A stretch of DNA of 16,490 bases from Nocardioides sp. (GTDB lineage Bacteria; Actinomycetota; Actinomycetes; Propionibacteriales; Nocardioidaceae): assembly GCA_031177735.1 (NCBI GenBank), contig JAPSKJ010000026.1, forward strand, positions 1-16,490. Direction: 5' to 3'. Positions 1-7,965 of this stretch are shown piece after piece. The position numbers and the translations under genes were made by a program. The notes under the pieces are model-generated. The model was not told the origin of the DNA, did no database searches, and worked only from the letters and a program-made list of their open reading frames with translations. Each line of letters begins with the position of its first letter. The first letter of the stretch is position 1.

Positions 1-3000
1 GTCACCCTGGACCCGGTGGTGAACACGCTCGACGTCACCGCCTCGCGGGCCGGCTTCGTCAGCGTGTGGGTCGACCTCAACGGCGATGGCGACTTCGCCG
101 ACGCAGGTGAGCAGGAGGTCGACGCCGTCCCGGTGGTGGCCGGCAGCAACGCGATCACCTTCGCCGAGAGCGTGAACCCGCCGGACATCCGGGCACTGGT
201 CCGCGTGCGGTTCAGCACCGACGCGGACGCGATCCACTCGCCCACCGGCATCGCCCCCGACGGTGAGGTCGAGGACTACCGGGTGCTGGTGGAGCGGCTC
301 ATCGTGCCGGCGGCGTGTGCGCCGGTGAGCCAGCCGTTCTACGCGATGACGTTCCTCTCGGCGCAGGAGCTCAGCCCCGGGGCGGGCTTCCAGTTCGGCG
401 CGCGCTACCCGAACGTGACGGTCGTGGGTGGGCGCCCGGTCGACCTGCTCGCCCAGTTCGCCGGGGGCAACGCCACGCGGGTCTTCGGCCAGGCCGGTGA
501 CGACGCAAGCTGGCAGCTGAACGCGGGCGGCGCTGCGGCGCAGATCACCTACACCTTCGTCGAGGCCGGCACCTCGACCCCGATCGCGGTGAACGGGGTG
601 TGGACGTTCAACGACATGGACAACGGCGAGCAGGCACAGATCGAGAAGGCGGCGCTGGCCGGCTACGCCGTGACCCCCGGGAGCCAGGTCGTCGTCTCCG
701 AGCAGCCGACGCTCGTCGCGTTCCGCGGGACCGTGTCGGGCAACGGCGCGCCGGAGAGCCGGTGGCAGATGTGGTTCCAGGGCAGGAGCACCTTCACCAG
801 CATCTGGCGTGGCTTCGCCAACTCCGGCTTCGCCCTCGACGGCGACAACGACGTTCCGGTCCCGCAGAGCTGCGACGACTACGGTGACGCGCCGGACTCC
901 TACGGCACCACCCTGGCCAACGGCGGCCCGCACGGGATCGCGTCCCAGTCGCTCAAGCTCGGCGCTGAGGTGGAGTTCGACGCCGACGGCCAGCCGAACG
1001 CCGCCGCGGACGGCGACGACACCAACCGCACCGACGACGAGGACGGCGTCGCCGGACCGATCTCGGTGACGCGGGGCGAGCCGTCCTCGGTCGAGGTCAG
1101 CGTGACCAACAACCTCACCGACCCGGCCACGCTGGCCGCATGGCTGGACCGCGACCGGTCCGGCACCTTCGACGCCGACGAGCGCGTGCTCGTCCCGGTG
1201 CCCGCCAGCTCCGGCACGGCGACGTACACCGTGGACCTCGGCGCCGTGACCACCACGCAGAACACCTACGTGCGGTTCCGCCTGCTCCGAGGCAGCGTCG
1301 CGAACCCGCTGCCGACCGGCGCCGGACCCGTCGGCGAGGTCGAGGACCACCGGGTCACGGTGCTCAACCCCGCGCTGGCGCTCACCAAGACCTCCGACGC
1401 CACCCCCGACACCGGCCCCGGGGACACCGTCACCTACACCGTCCGGCTGACCAACACCGGCACCGGCCCGTTCACCACGGCCAACCCGGCGCGTGCGGTC
1501 GACGACCTGACCGCGGTGCTCGACGACGCCGCCTACGCCGGTGACGCGACCGCCACCGTCGACGGCACCGCCGTCGCCGCCCCGACCTACGCCGCGCCGC
1601 GGATCGCCTGGTCCGGGCCGCTCGCGGCCGGCAAGACGGTGGTCATCACCTACTCCGTCGAGATCGGCGGAGGCGGGGACGGCCACGTCCGCAACACGGC
1701 GTTCGTGCCGCCGCCGGGCGACCCGAACCCGCCGACGCCCGCCTGCGCGCAGACCGCCCAGCCCTGCGCGACGACCACCACCGAGCTGCCGAAGCTGAGC
1801 CTCACCAAGACCGCGAACCGCACGCAGCTCCCGGCAGTGGGACAGCAGGTCACCTACACGGTCACGGTGACCAACGCCGGGGTCGGCGACTACACCGCGA
1901 CCCACCCCGCCACGTTCGCCGACGACCTGAGCGAGGTCCTCGACGACGCGACCCTGGCGCAGGCCGACGTCACGACCAGCCGCGGCACCGCGACCGTGTC
2001 GGGCACCGCCCTGGAGTGGTCCGGCACGCTGCCGGCCGGCCAGAGCGCCACGGTGACCTACACGCTCACCTACACCGGCGCCGGCGACCAGGTCCTGCGG
2101 AACAGTGCCTGCGTCCCTGCCGAGGAGGCCACCGACCCCACGCAGGCCTGCCGCACGGTGTCGGTGCCGGGCTCCGGCCTGCGCCACGACAAGTCGGTGA
2201 ACCCGGCCTCGGGCAGCGCCGTCGACGTCGGCCAGGTCCTGACCTACACACTCGTCTTCGAGAACGTCGGCCCCACGCCCGCCGTCGTCGACACCAGCGA
2301 CGACCTCGGTGACGTGGTCGACGACGCCACCCTCGACCCGGCGTCCATCACCGCCGACGCCGGCCTGACCGCGACCACCAACGCGGGCGGCGACGCCATC
2401 GCCGTGACCGGCACGGTGCCCCCTGGCCAGAGGCTCGTGGTGACCTACCGGGTGCAGGTGAAGCCGTGGGCCGACCAGGGCGACCACGTCCTGACCAACG
2501 TGCTCGCCTGCGAGCCCGGGGAGCCGGCGGGCTGCGCGCCCGAGACGACCACCAACCGGGTGCGGCACCTGAGCATCACCAAAGCCTCCGACGCCACGGC
2601 CGACACCCGCCCCGGTGATCAGGTCACCTACACCGTGACCGCCACCAACGACGGCACGGGCGACTACACCGCGCTCGACCCGGCGAGCCTGGTCGACGAC
2701 CTCAGCGACGTGCTCGACGACGCCCGGTTCGACGGCACGGCGACCGCCAGCACCGGCACGACGTCGTACGCCGCCCCGCGGCTGACGTGGACCGGGGCGC
2801 TGGCTGCCGGTGGCACCGTGACCGTGCAGTACACCGTCACCGTCGCCGGTGGCGGGGACGGCCAGCTGGACAACGAGGTCTGCACCCGGGCTCCGCAGGT
2901 GTGCGACACCGAGTCCTTCGAGCTGCCCAAGCTGACCATCAGGAAGGCCTCCAACCGTGCGCAGCTGCCGTCGGCGGGCGAGAAGATCACCTACACCGTC

Positions 3001-6000
3001 ACGGTGACCAACGCCGGCCCGGGCGACTACACGGCGTCTGCGCCCGCGACGTTCACCGACGACCTGTCCGACGTGCTGGACGACGCGGTGTTCGACGCCG
3101 GGTCCATCACCGCCTCGACCGGCACGGCGGTGCTCAGCGGCGACACGCTCGACTGGACCGGAGTGCTGGCAGCGGGCCAGTCGGCGACGGTGACCTACAC
3201 CCTGACCTACCAGGAGACCGGCAACCTGGTCGTCGACAACCTGGCCTGCATCCCCGTCGAGGAAGCGCTCGACCAGGACGAGACCTGCCGGACCGTCCAC
3301 ACGCCCGGTTCCGGCCTGCGGCAGACCAAGAGGGTCAACCCGCGCACCGGCACCTCGGTCGTCGAAGGGCAGCTGCTGACCTACACGCTGCGGTTCGAGA
3401 ACGTCGGACCGGCGGCCGCGACCGTCGACACCGTCGACGACCTGTCCGGCGTCGTGGACGACGCCACCCTGGACGCCGCCTCCATCACCGCCGACCCCGG
3501 GCTGACCGCCACGCCGAATGCCGCCGGCGACGCGCTCGTCATCAGCGGGTCGGTGCCCACCGGCGAGATCCGCACCATCACCTACCAGGTGCGGGTGAAG
3601 GCGTTCGCCGAGCAGGGAGACCACGTGGTCACCAACGCGCTGGCCTGCCAGCCGGGTGACCCGCAGCCCTGCGACCCGACCACGACGACCAACCCCGTGC
3701 GTCACCTCACGGTCGCCAAGTCCTCCGACGCGACGGCCGACAGCGCGCCCGGTGAGACGGTCACCTACACGGTCCGGCTCCGCAACGCCGGCGCCGGCGA
3801 CTACACCGCGGCCGACCCGGCCGCCATGGTGGACGACCTCACGGGTGTGCTCGACGACGCCACCTTCTCCGGGGTGGCCCGCGCCAACCAGGGCCCGGCG
3901 CCCACCTACGCGGCTCCCAGGCTCGCCTGGTCCGGCCCGCTGGCCGCGGGCGCCGAGGTCCGCATCACTTACGAGGTGGTGCTCAAGGGTGGTGGCGACG
4001 GCGTGGTGCGCAACGTCGCGTGGCAGCCGCTGGACCGGGGCAACCCGGGGCCGACGCCGGACTGCGCGACGAGTGGTCGGCCGTGCGACGTCGAGTCCTT
4101 CGACCTGCCCAAGCTCACCGTGGACAAGGCGGCCGACCGGGCCGACCTCCCGGCGGTCGGCGAGAGCGTGACCTACACGGTGGTCGTCACCAACGCGGGC
4201 CCGGGCGTCTACACCGCCGACCACCCGGCGACCTTCGCCGACGACCTGTCCGACGTGACCGACGACGGCGTGGTGGGCGCGCCCTCCGCAACCGTGGGTT
4301 CGGCCGTCGTCACCGGCGACACGTTGACCTGGAGCGGCGAGCTCGGCACGGTCGGCGCATCCGCCGAGATCACCTACACGGTCACCTACCGTGCCACCGG
4401 CGACCGGGTGCTCGACAACACCGCCTGCGTCCCGACCGACGAGGCCCAGACTGCGGCCGCGGCCTGCGACACGGTCTCGGTCCCGGGCTCCGGGCTCGTG
4501 CACGCCAAGTCGGTCGACCCGGCCGCGGGCACGCCGGTCGAGGTCGGCCAGGTGCTCACCTACACCCTGACCTTCGACAACACTCTCGGCCAGGCCGCCG
4601 GCGCCGTCGACGCGCGCGACGACCTGTCCGGCGTGCTCGACGACGCCACGTTCGTCGCCGGCTCGATCAGCGCCGGCGCCGGGCTCACCGCCAGCCGCAC
4701 CGGTGACACCCTGACCGTGACCGGCTCGGTGCCGGCCGGTGAGACGCGGACGGTGACCTACCAGGTCACCGTCGAGCAGTTCGCCGACCAGGGCGACCAC
4801 CTCCTCACCAACAGCCTGCAGTGCGAGCCCGGCGAGCCGACCCCGTGCTCGCCCGAGGTGGTGACGAACCCGGTGCGCCACGTGATCCTCACGAAGGTGA
4901 GGACCACGCCGGCCGCACCGGACACCGGGGACCAGGTCACCTACACCCTCACCGTGCGCAACGACGGCACCGGCGACTGGACCGCGGCCGACCCGGCCGC
5001 GGTGGTCGACGACCTGACCGGAGTGCTCGACGACGCGAGCTGGGACGGCACCCACCAGGCCAGCGCCGGCTCCGTGTCCTTCGCCGCGCCCCGGTTGACC
5101 TGGACCGGGCCGCTGGCAGCGGGCACCACCGTGACGGTCTCCTACACCGTGACGGTGACGAACGCCGGTGACCACCGGCTGATCAACACCGCGTCGGTGG
5201 TCGGCTGCGCGCTGCCCGAGTGCAACCCGCCCGCCGTGGTGACGCCGCTGCCGTACGTGACGCCCACCAAGTCGGCGACCCCGGCCGCCGGAGGCGCCGT
5301 GCAGCCCGGCGACCTGATCACCTACAGCCTCACCTGGCACAACGGCGGCCAGACCGCCGGGGTGGTGGACAGCACCGACGACCTCTCCGACGTCCTGGAC
5401 GACGCCGTGGTGGTGGAGGAGCCGACGAGCACCAGCGCCGCGGTCACCGCGACGCGCACCGCCAGCACGCTCCGGGTGGTCGGCACGATCCCGGCCGGTG
5501 ACACCGTCACCGTGACCTACCAGGTGCGCGCCAAGCCGTCGGGGCAGCACGGCAACAACCGGATCGGCAACCTGCTGACCCAGGACTCCCCGCAGGTCGA
5601 CTGCAGCACGACCCCGTGCACCCCCGTTCCGCCGGCGAGCACCACCCACCTGGTGGGCGACCTCGAGGACTGGAAGACGGTCGACCCGGCCTCGGGCACG
5701 GCCGTCAAGCAGGGCGCCCAGCTGACCTACACGCTTCACTTCAGCAACCGCGGCACCGGCCCGGTGGCGGTCAACCGCGTGGACGACCTGTCCGGGGTGC
5801 TGGACGACGCGAGGTTGGTGTCGGGTCCGACGAGCTCGTCGGGCGCGATCAGCGCTACCGCGCCGGCCGCGGGCCGGGTCGCGGTCGCCGGCACCCTCGC
5901 CGCGGGAGCGTCCGCGACCGTGACCTACACCGTGGCGGTCAACCAGGACGGCCAGCGCGGAGACAGCCGACTGAGCAACCACCTGCTCGACCCCGGCCAG

Positions 6001-6522
6001 CAGCCGCCCGCGTCGTGCGCCCCGGTGGAGGGCGATCCGCGCGCCGACTGCACGGCCAACCAGGTCGCGACCAGCCTGTTCAACTTGAAGCTGGACAAGA
6101 AGGTCGTCTCCTCGAGCAGGGTCTCTCCGGGCGACACGGTGCGCTACCGGCTCCGCGTCGCCAACCGTGGACCCGACGCCGCCTCGGGCCCGATCGTGCT
6201 GAAGGACCCGCTGCCGGCGGGGCTGGAGCTGGTCTCGGCCAAGGGCAAGGGTTGGACATGCCAGGCCAAGAAGGCCTCCGACAAGGTGGTGTGCACCTAC
6301 GCGAGCGAGCTGAGCGGCGGCAAGCAGGCACCTGTCGTCACCGTGGTCGCCAAGGTCGCCGGGTCGGCCGGCGGCCGGGTGGTCAACGTGGCCCGGGTCA
6401 GCGCGGCCGGTGACACGGTGAAGTCCGACAACAGGGGTGTCGCCCCGATCCAGGTCGGAGCCGGCCCGGCCCTTCCGTCCACCGGTCTCCGGCTTGTGCT
6501 GGAGAGGCCGCTGGGTCGGTGA
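1..6522 (+). CDS. Giant repeat-rich surface protein with GEVED and DUF11-type domains (5' end missing)
   Basis: The frame is open from base 1, so the true start and any signal peptide lie outside the window; 2,173 codons are visible. Order seen: a GEVED-type domain (bases about 50-300, with VDLNGDGDF and GEVEDYRV), a beta-rich domain of unknown type (about 300-880, with WTFNDMDNGE), a second GEVED-type domain (about 880-1370, with YGDAPDSYG and GEVEDHRV), then thirteen Ig-like DUF11-type repeats (1375-6460). Twelve of these carry a DDL[ST]xVLDDA-like motif (two diverge slightly) and most end in a cysteine pair. The last (6085-6460) is a classical DUF11 unit. Such proteins are usually long extracellular stalks or adhesins; that role is inferred from the family. 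The C terminus has LPSTG (6472-6486), but only 11 residues follow, with no hydrophobic anchor or basic tail. The ligand is unknown. Confidence 0.9.
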   Translation, partial: VTLDPVVNTLDVTASRAGFVSVWVDLNGDGDFADAGEQEVDAVPVVAGSNAITFAESVNPPDIRALVRVRFSTDADAIHSPTGIAPDGEVEDYRVLVERLIVPAACAPVSQPFYAMTFLSAQELSPGAGFQFGARYPNVTVVGGRPVDLLAQFAGGNATRVFGQAGDDASWQLNAGGAAAQITYTFVEAGTSTPIAVNGVWTFNDMDNGEQAQIEKAALAGYAVTPGSQVVVSEQPTLVAFRGTVSGNGAPESRWQMWFQGRSTFTSIWRGFANSGFALDGDNDVPVPQSCDDYGDAPDSYGTTLANGGPHGIASQSLKLGAEVEFDADGQPNAAADGDDTNRTDDEDGVAGPISVTRGEPSSVEVSVTNNLTDPATLAAWLDRDRSGTFDADERVLVPVPASSGTATYTVDLGAVTTTQNTYVRFRLLRGSVANPLPTGAGPVGEVEDHRVTVLNPALALTKTSDATPDTGPGDTVTYTVRLTNTGTGPFTTANPARAVDDLTAVLDDAAYAGDATATVDGTAVAAPTYAAPRIAWSGPLAAGKTVVITYSVEIGGGGDGHVRNTAFVPPPGDPNPPTPACAQTAQPCATTTTELPKLSLTKTANRTQLPAVGQQVTYTVTVTNAGVGDYTATHPATFADDLSEVLDDATLAQADVTTSRGTATVSGTALEWSGTLPAGQSATVTYTLTYTGAGDQVLRNSACVPAEEATDPTQACRTVSVPGSGLRHDKSVNPASGSAVDVGQVLTYTLVFENVGPTPAVVDTSDDLGDVVDDATLDPASITADAGLTATTNAGGDAIAVTGTVPPGQRLVVTYRVQVKPWADQGDHVLTNVLACEPGEPAGCAPETTTNRVRHLSITKASDATADTRPGDQVTYTVTATNDGTGDYTALDPASLVDDLSDVLDDARFDGTATASTGTTSYAAPRLTWTGALAAGGTVTVQYTVTVAGGGDGQLDNEVCTRAPQVCDTESFELPKLTIRKASNRAQLPSAGEKITYTVTVTNAGPGDYTASAPATFTDDLSDVLDDAVFDAGSITASTGTAVLSGDTLDWTGVLAAGQSATVTYTLTYQETGNLVVDNLACIPVEEALDQDETCRTVHTPGSGLRQTKRVNPRTGTSVVEGQLLTYTLRFENVGPAAATVDTVDDLSGVVDDATLDAASITADPGLTATPNAAGDALVISGSVPTGEIRTITYQVRVKAFAEQGDHVVTNALACQPGDPQPCDPTTTTNPVRHLTVAKSSDATADSAPGETVTYTVRLRNAGAGDYTAADPAAMVDDLTGVLDDATFSGVARANQGPAPTYAAPRLAWSGPLAAGAEVRITYEVVLKGGGDGVVRNVAWQPLDRGNPGPTPDCATSGRPCDVESFDLPKLTVDKAADRADLPAVGESVTYTVVVTNAGPGVYTADHPATFADDLSDVTDDGVVGAPSATVGSAVVTGDTLTWSGELGTVGASAEITYTVTYRATGDRVLDNTACVPTDEAQTAAAACDTVSVPGSGLVHAKSVDPAAGTPVEVGQVLTYTLTFDNTLGQAAGAVDARDDLSGVLDDATFVAGSISAGAGLTASRTGDTLTVTGSVPAGETRTVTYQVTVEQFADQGDHLLTNSLQCEPGEPTPCSPEVVTNPVRHVILTKVRTTPAAPDTGDQVTYTLTVRNDGTGDWTAADPAAVVDDLTGVLDDASWDGTHQASAGSVSFAAPRLTWTGPLAAGTTVTVSYTVTVTNAGDHRLINTASVVGCALPECNPPAVVTPLPYVTPTKSATPAAGGAVQPGDLITYSLTWHNGGQTAGVVDSTDDLSDVLDDAVVVEEPTSTSAAVTATRTASTLRVVGTIPAGDTVTVTYQVRAKPSGQHGNNRIGNLLTQDSPQVDCSTTPCTPVPPASTTHLVGDLEDWKTVDPASGTAVKQGAQLTYTLHFSNRGTGPVAVNRVDDLSGVLDDARLVSGPTSSSGAISATAPAAGRVAVAGTLAAGASATVTYTVAVNQDGQRGDSRLSNHLLDPGQQPPASCAPVEGDPRADCTANQVATSLFNLKLDKKVVSSSRVSPGDTVRYRLRVANRGPDAASGPIVLKDPLPAGLELVSAKGKGWTCQAKKASDKVVCTYASELSGGKQAPVVTVVAKVAGSAGGRVVNVARVSAAGDTVKSDNRGVAPIQVGAGPALPSTGLRLVLERPLGR
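1375..4881 (+). repeat. Three tandem A-B-C super-repeats inside the surface protein
   Basis: The DUF11-type repeats are not one simple array. Three kinds follow each other in fixed order. Type A starts with a [TS]KxSDATxD-like string (1375, 2569, 3706). Type B starts with an LPxxGxxxTYTV-like string (1795, 2932, 4114). Type C starts with GSGL followed by Kx[VI][ND]P (2170, 3307, 4486). The trimer periods are 1,194, 1,137 and 1,176 bases. A fourth A-like unit follows at 4882, then two C-like units at 5254 and 5662, and a divergent DUF11 unit at 6085. This order implies duplication of a whole three-domain block (about 380-400 residues) rather than of single domains. Confidence 0.85.
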
Positions 6523-6576
6523 CCGCTGGCGGACCTGCAGCCGACGGCGTTCTGGACGTGCGCCGGTCAGCTGCCG

Positions 6577-6640
6577 CGATTCCGCCACCAGATGTTGACG
6601 GAGTGATGGGTGGGGCACCGTCGGTGCCTCATCCGCCTCC
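6577..6640. repeat. REP-like palindromic repeat, copy A
   Basis: This is the first of two related ~64-bp elements in the gap between the convergent surface-protein and deoR-type genes. It begins CGATTCCGCCACC and ends CTCATCCGCC. Its core GGCACC-GTC-GGTGCC (6614-6628) can extend to a stem at 6607-6635 if G-T pairs are allowed. There is no T-rich tail, so it is not a canonical terminator for either gene, although a hairpin between converging genes could still stop or stabilise transcripts. Confidence 0.6.
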
Positions 6641-6670
6641 CCATCACCGATCGGGTGGCGGTCACGTCGG

Positions 6671-6733
6671 CGATCCGCCACCGGAAGCTGGCGAAGTGAC
6701 GGAGGGGGCGCCGTCGGCGCCTCATCCGCCCCT
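6671..6733. repeat. REP-like palindromic repeat, copy B
   Basis: This is the second copy, in the same orientation and 94 bases downstream of copy A. It begins CGATCCGCCACC and ends CTCATCCGCC. The core is GGCGCC-GTC-GGCGCC (6707-6721), with outer pairing at 6700-6728 and one mismatch. Most differences from copy A are transitions, and several keep pairing, for example A-T in the core of A against G-C in B. That suggests the folded form or the palindrome is what is retained. The stretch between the copies has an additional 8-bp inverted repeat (GGTGGCGG at 6654-6661 with CCGCCACC at 6675-6682). Confidence 0.6.
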
Positions 6734-6766
6734 GTGACAACAATTGGTGGCAACAGTGAGCAGGGT

Positions 6767-7534
6767 CTACACCCCGTTGGTGGCGTGCAGGATCTCCACC
6801 TCGAGTGCTGCTAGCTGTCGGATGACCTCGCCACTCGGGGCGGCGTCGGTGATCACGCCCGAGATCTGGTCCCACGGCAGCACGCGGTAGGGCGAGGCGG
6901 TGCCGATCTTCTCGGACGAGGCGAGGATGTAGGTCTCCGCGGCGCGTGCGGCGAGTGCGCGCTTCATGGCAGCGTCCTCGGCGTCTCCGGTCGTAAGTCC
7001 CGCCTCGGGATGCACTCCTGTCACGCCGAGGAAGCAGAGGTCGGCGGAGACGTTCTGGGCGGCCTCGACAGCAGCCGCGCCGCAGGCGACGGCGGAGTGC
7101 TTGAAGATCCGGCCACCGAGCAGGAACACCTCCGCGCTGGGGTGCTGCAGGAGCGCCGACGCGATCGTCGGACTGTTCGTGATGACCGTGCACTCCAGCT
7201 CCCTCGGGAGTGTCCGTGCGACGGCGAGCGCGGTCGTGCCTCCGTCGAGGATGACCGCCCCGCCCGGGCGGACCAGAGCCGCCGCGCGGGCAGCGACCGC
7301 CCGCTTGCCGTCCGGCTCGACGGACTTCCGGGTGGCGTAGTCGACTACGGCGGGGGAGGCAGGCAGTGCGCCACCGTAGACGCGCTGGCACAGCCCCTCG
7401 GCGGCCAGGTCACGCAGGTCGCGGCGAATGCTGTCCTCGGAGATGCCCAGCTCGACAGCGACGTCCTTGGCCACGATTTTGCCTGTTTCCGCCAGAATGC
7501 GGAGCAACTCCGCACGGCGCTGAGCGACTAGCAT
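6767..7534 (-). CDS. DeoR/GlpR-family transcriptional repressor
   Basis: The product is 255 residues, the usual size for the family. An N-terminal winged helix-turn-helix (about residues 3-58; VAVELGISEDSIRRDLRDL, then the RVYGGA turn typical of DeoR proteins) is followed by a sugar-phosphate-type sensor domain with LDGGTTALAVA, TNSPTIAS, LLGGRIF and LGVTGVHPEAGLTT. The usual aDSSKfG motif reads ASSEKIG here, so the aspartate is absent. I chose the ATG at 7532-7534 over the one at 7538-7540 because GGAAGGA directly abuts the upstream ATG but sits six bases from the chosen one. The family generally represses sugar or nucleoside catabolic genes and is released by a phosphorylated sugar. The divergent DUF4406-nudK pair, 47 bases away, is the most likely target; this is inferred from position. 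Confidence 0.9.
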   Translation of the reverse strand: MLVAQRRAELLRILAETGKIVAKDVAVELGISEDSIRRDLRDLAAEGLCQRVYGGALPASPAVVDYATRKSVEPDGKRAVAARAAALVRPGGAVILDGGTTALAVARTLPRELECTVITNSPTIASALLQHPSAEVFLLGGRIFKHSAVACGAAAVEAAQNVSADLCFLGVTGVHPEAGLTTGDAEDAAMKRALAARAAETYILASSEKIGTASPYRVLPWDQISGVITDAAPSGEVIRQLAALEVEILHATNGV

Positions 7535-7581
7535 CCACATTCCTTCCGACTAATCCGCAATGTTGCATGTATGGTAGCGGT
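7535..7581. promoter_or_regulatory. Divergent promoter region of the deoR-type gene and the DUF4406 operon
   Basis: This 47-bp gap must hold the start signals of both genes. On the minus strand GGAAGGA (7541-7547) is the ribosome binding site for the repressor. On the plus strand there is no clear ribosome binding site before the ATG at 7582, but TATGGT (7570-7575) lies six bases upstream. That is the spacing expected for a -10 element driving a leaderless transcript, which is common in actinobacteria. The region is notably less GC-rich than its surroundings. I could not pick out a convincing symmetrical operator. Confidence 0.4.
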
Positions 7582-7965
7582 ATGACGACGACTCGACCTT
7601 TGCTCATCCTCATCGCTGGCCCCTACCGCTCCGGCGCGGGCGGCGATCCGGCGGCCATGGCCGCCAACCTCGCCCGACTCGAAGAGGCGGCCTGGCCGAT
7701 CTTCGCAGCGGGACACATTCCGATGATCGGGGAGTGGGTGGCTCTTCCGGTGCTGCGCTCGGCGGGGGCAGGCCCTACCGATCCCCTCGCCGAGGACGTG
7801 CTCTACCCGACGGCGGAGCGACTGCTCGACCGCTGCGACGCCGTGCTGCGGCTGCCGGGGGAGTCGTCCGGAGCGGACCAGGACGTCGCGATCGCTGAAC
7901 GCAGGGGGCTCCCGGTGTACTACGACATCGCCGAGATCCCGCCCGTCGAGGGCCGAAGCGCATGA
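7582..7965 (+). CDS. DUF4406 / nucleoside 2-deoxyribosyltransferase-like protein
   Basis: A 127-residue cytosolic protein. It starts with a beta strand and loop of the deoxyribosyltransferase-like fold (LILIAGPYRSG), has a central GHIPMIGEW segment, and ends with a phosphate- or sugar-binding-like region (LRLPGESSGADQDVAIAERR) followed by GLPVYYDI. This matches the DUF4406 group related to nucleoside 2-deoxyribosyltransferases. Where the family usually has a Glu in the SxGAxxE stretch, this protein has Asp (GADQDV), so transferase activity is uncertain. I chose the ATG at 7582; an in-frame ATG at 7567 would add five residues (MYGSG). The stop overlaps the nudK-like start (ATGA), indicating an operon with translational coupling. 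A nucleoside or nucleotide substrate is inferred. Confidence 0.75.
   Translation: MTTTRPLLILIAGPYRSGAGGDPAAMAANLARLEEAAWPIFAAGHIPMIGEWVALPVLRSAGAGPTDPLAEDVLYPTAERLLDRCDAVLRLPGESSGADQDVAIAERRGLPVYYDIAEIPPVEGRSA

Noticed and set aside
1375..6460. The regular repeats viewed as a CRISPR-like or mobile-element array.
   Set aside because: The repeats are in frame, coding, about 370-420 bp per unit and diverged at the DNA level, as expected for protein domains.
6519..6737. A 72-codon plus-strand frame whose GTGA overlaps the stop of the surface-protein gene.
   Set aside because: It is built largely from the two palindromic repeats (GAPSVPHPP and GAPSAPHPP) and has no ribosome binding site.
6567..7391. 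A 274-codon minus-strand frame covering the palindromic repeats and most of the deoR-type gene.
   Set aside because: It is an Arg-rich shadow frame; the alternative frame has full DeoR domain similarity.
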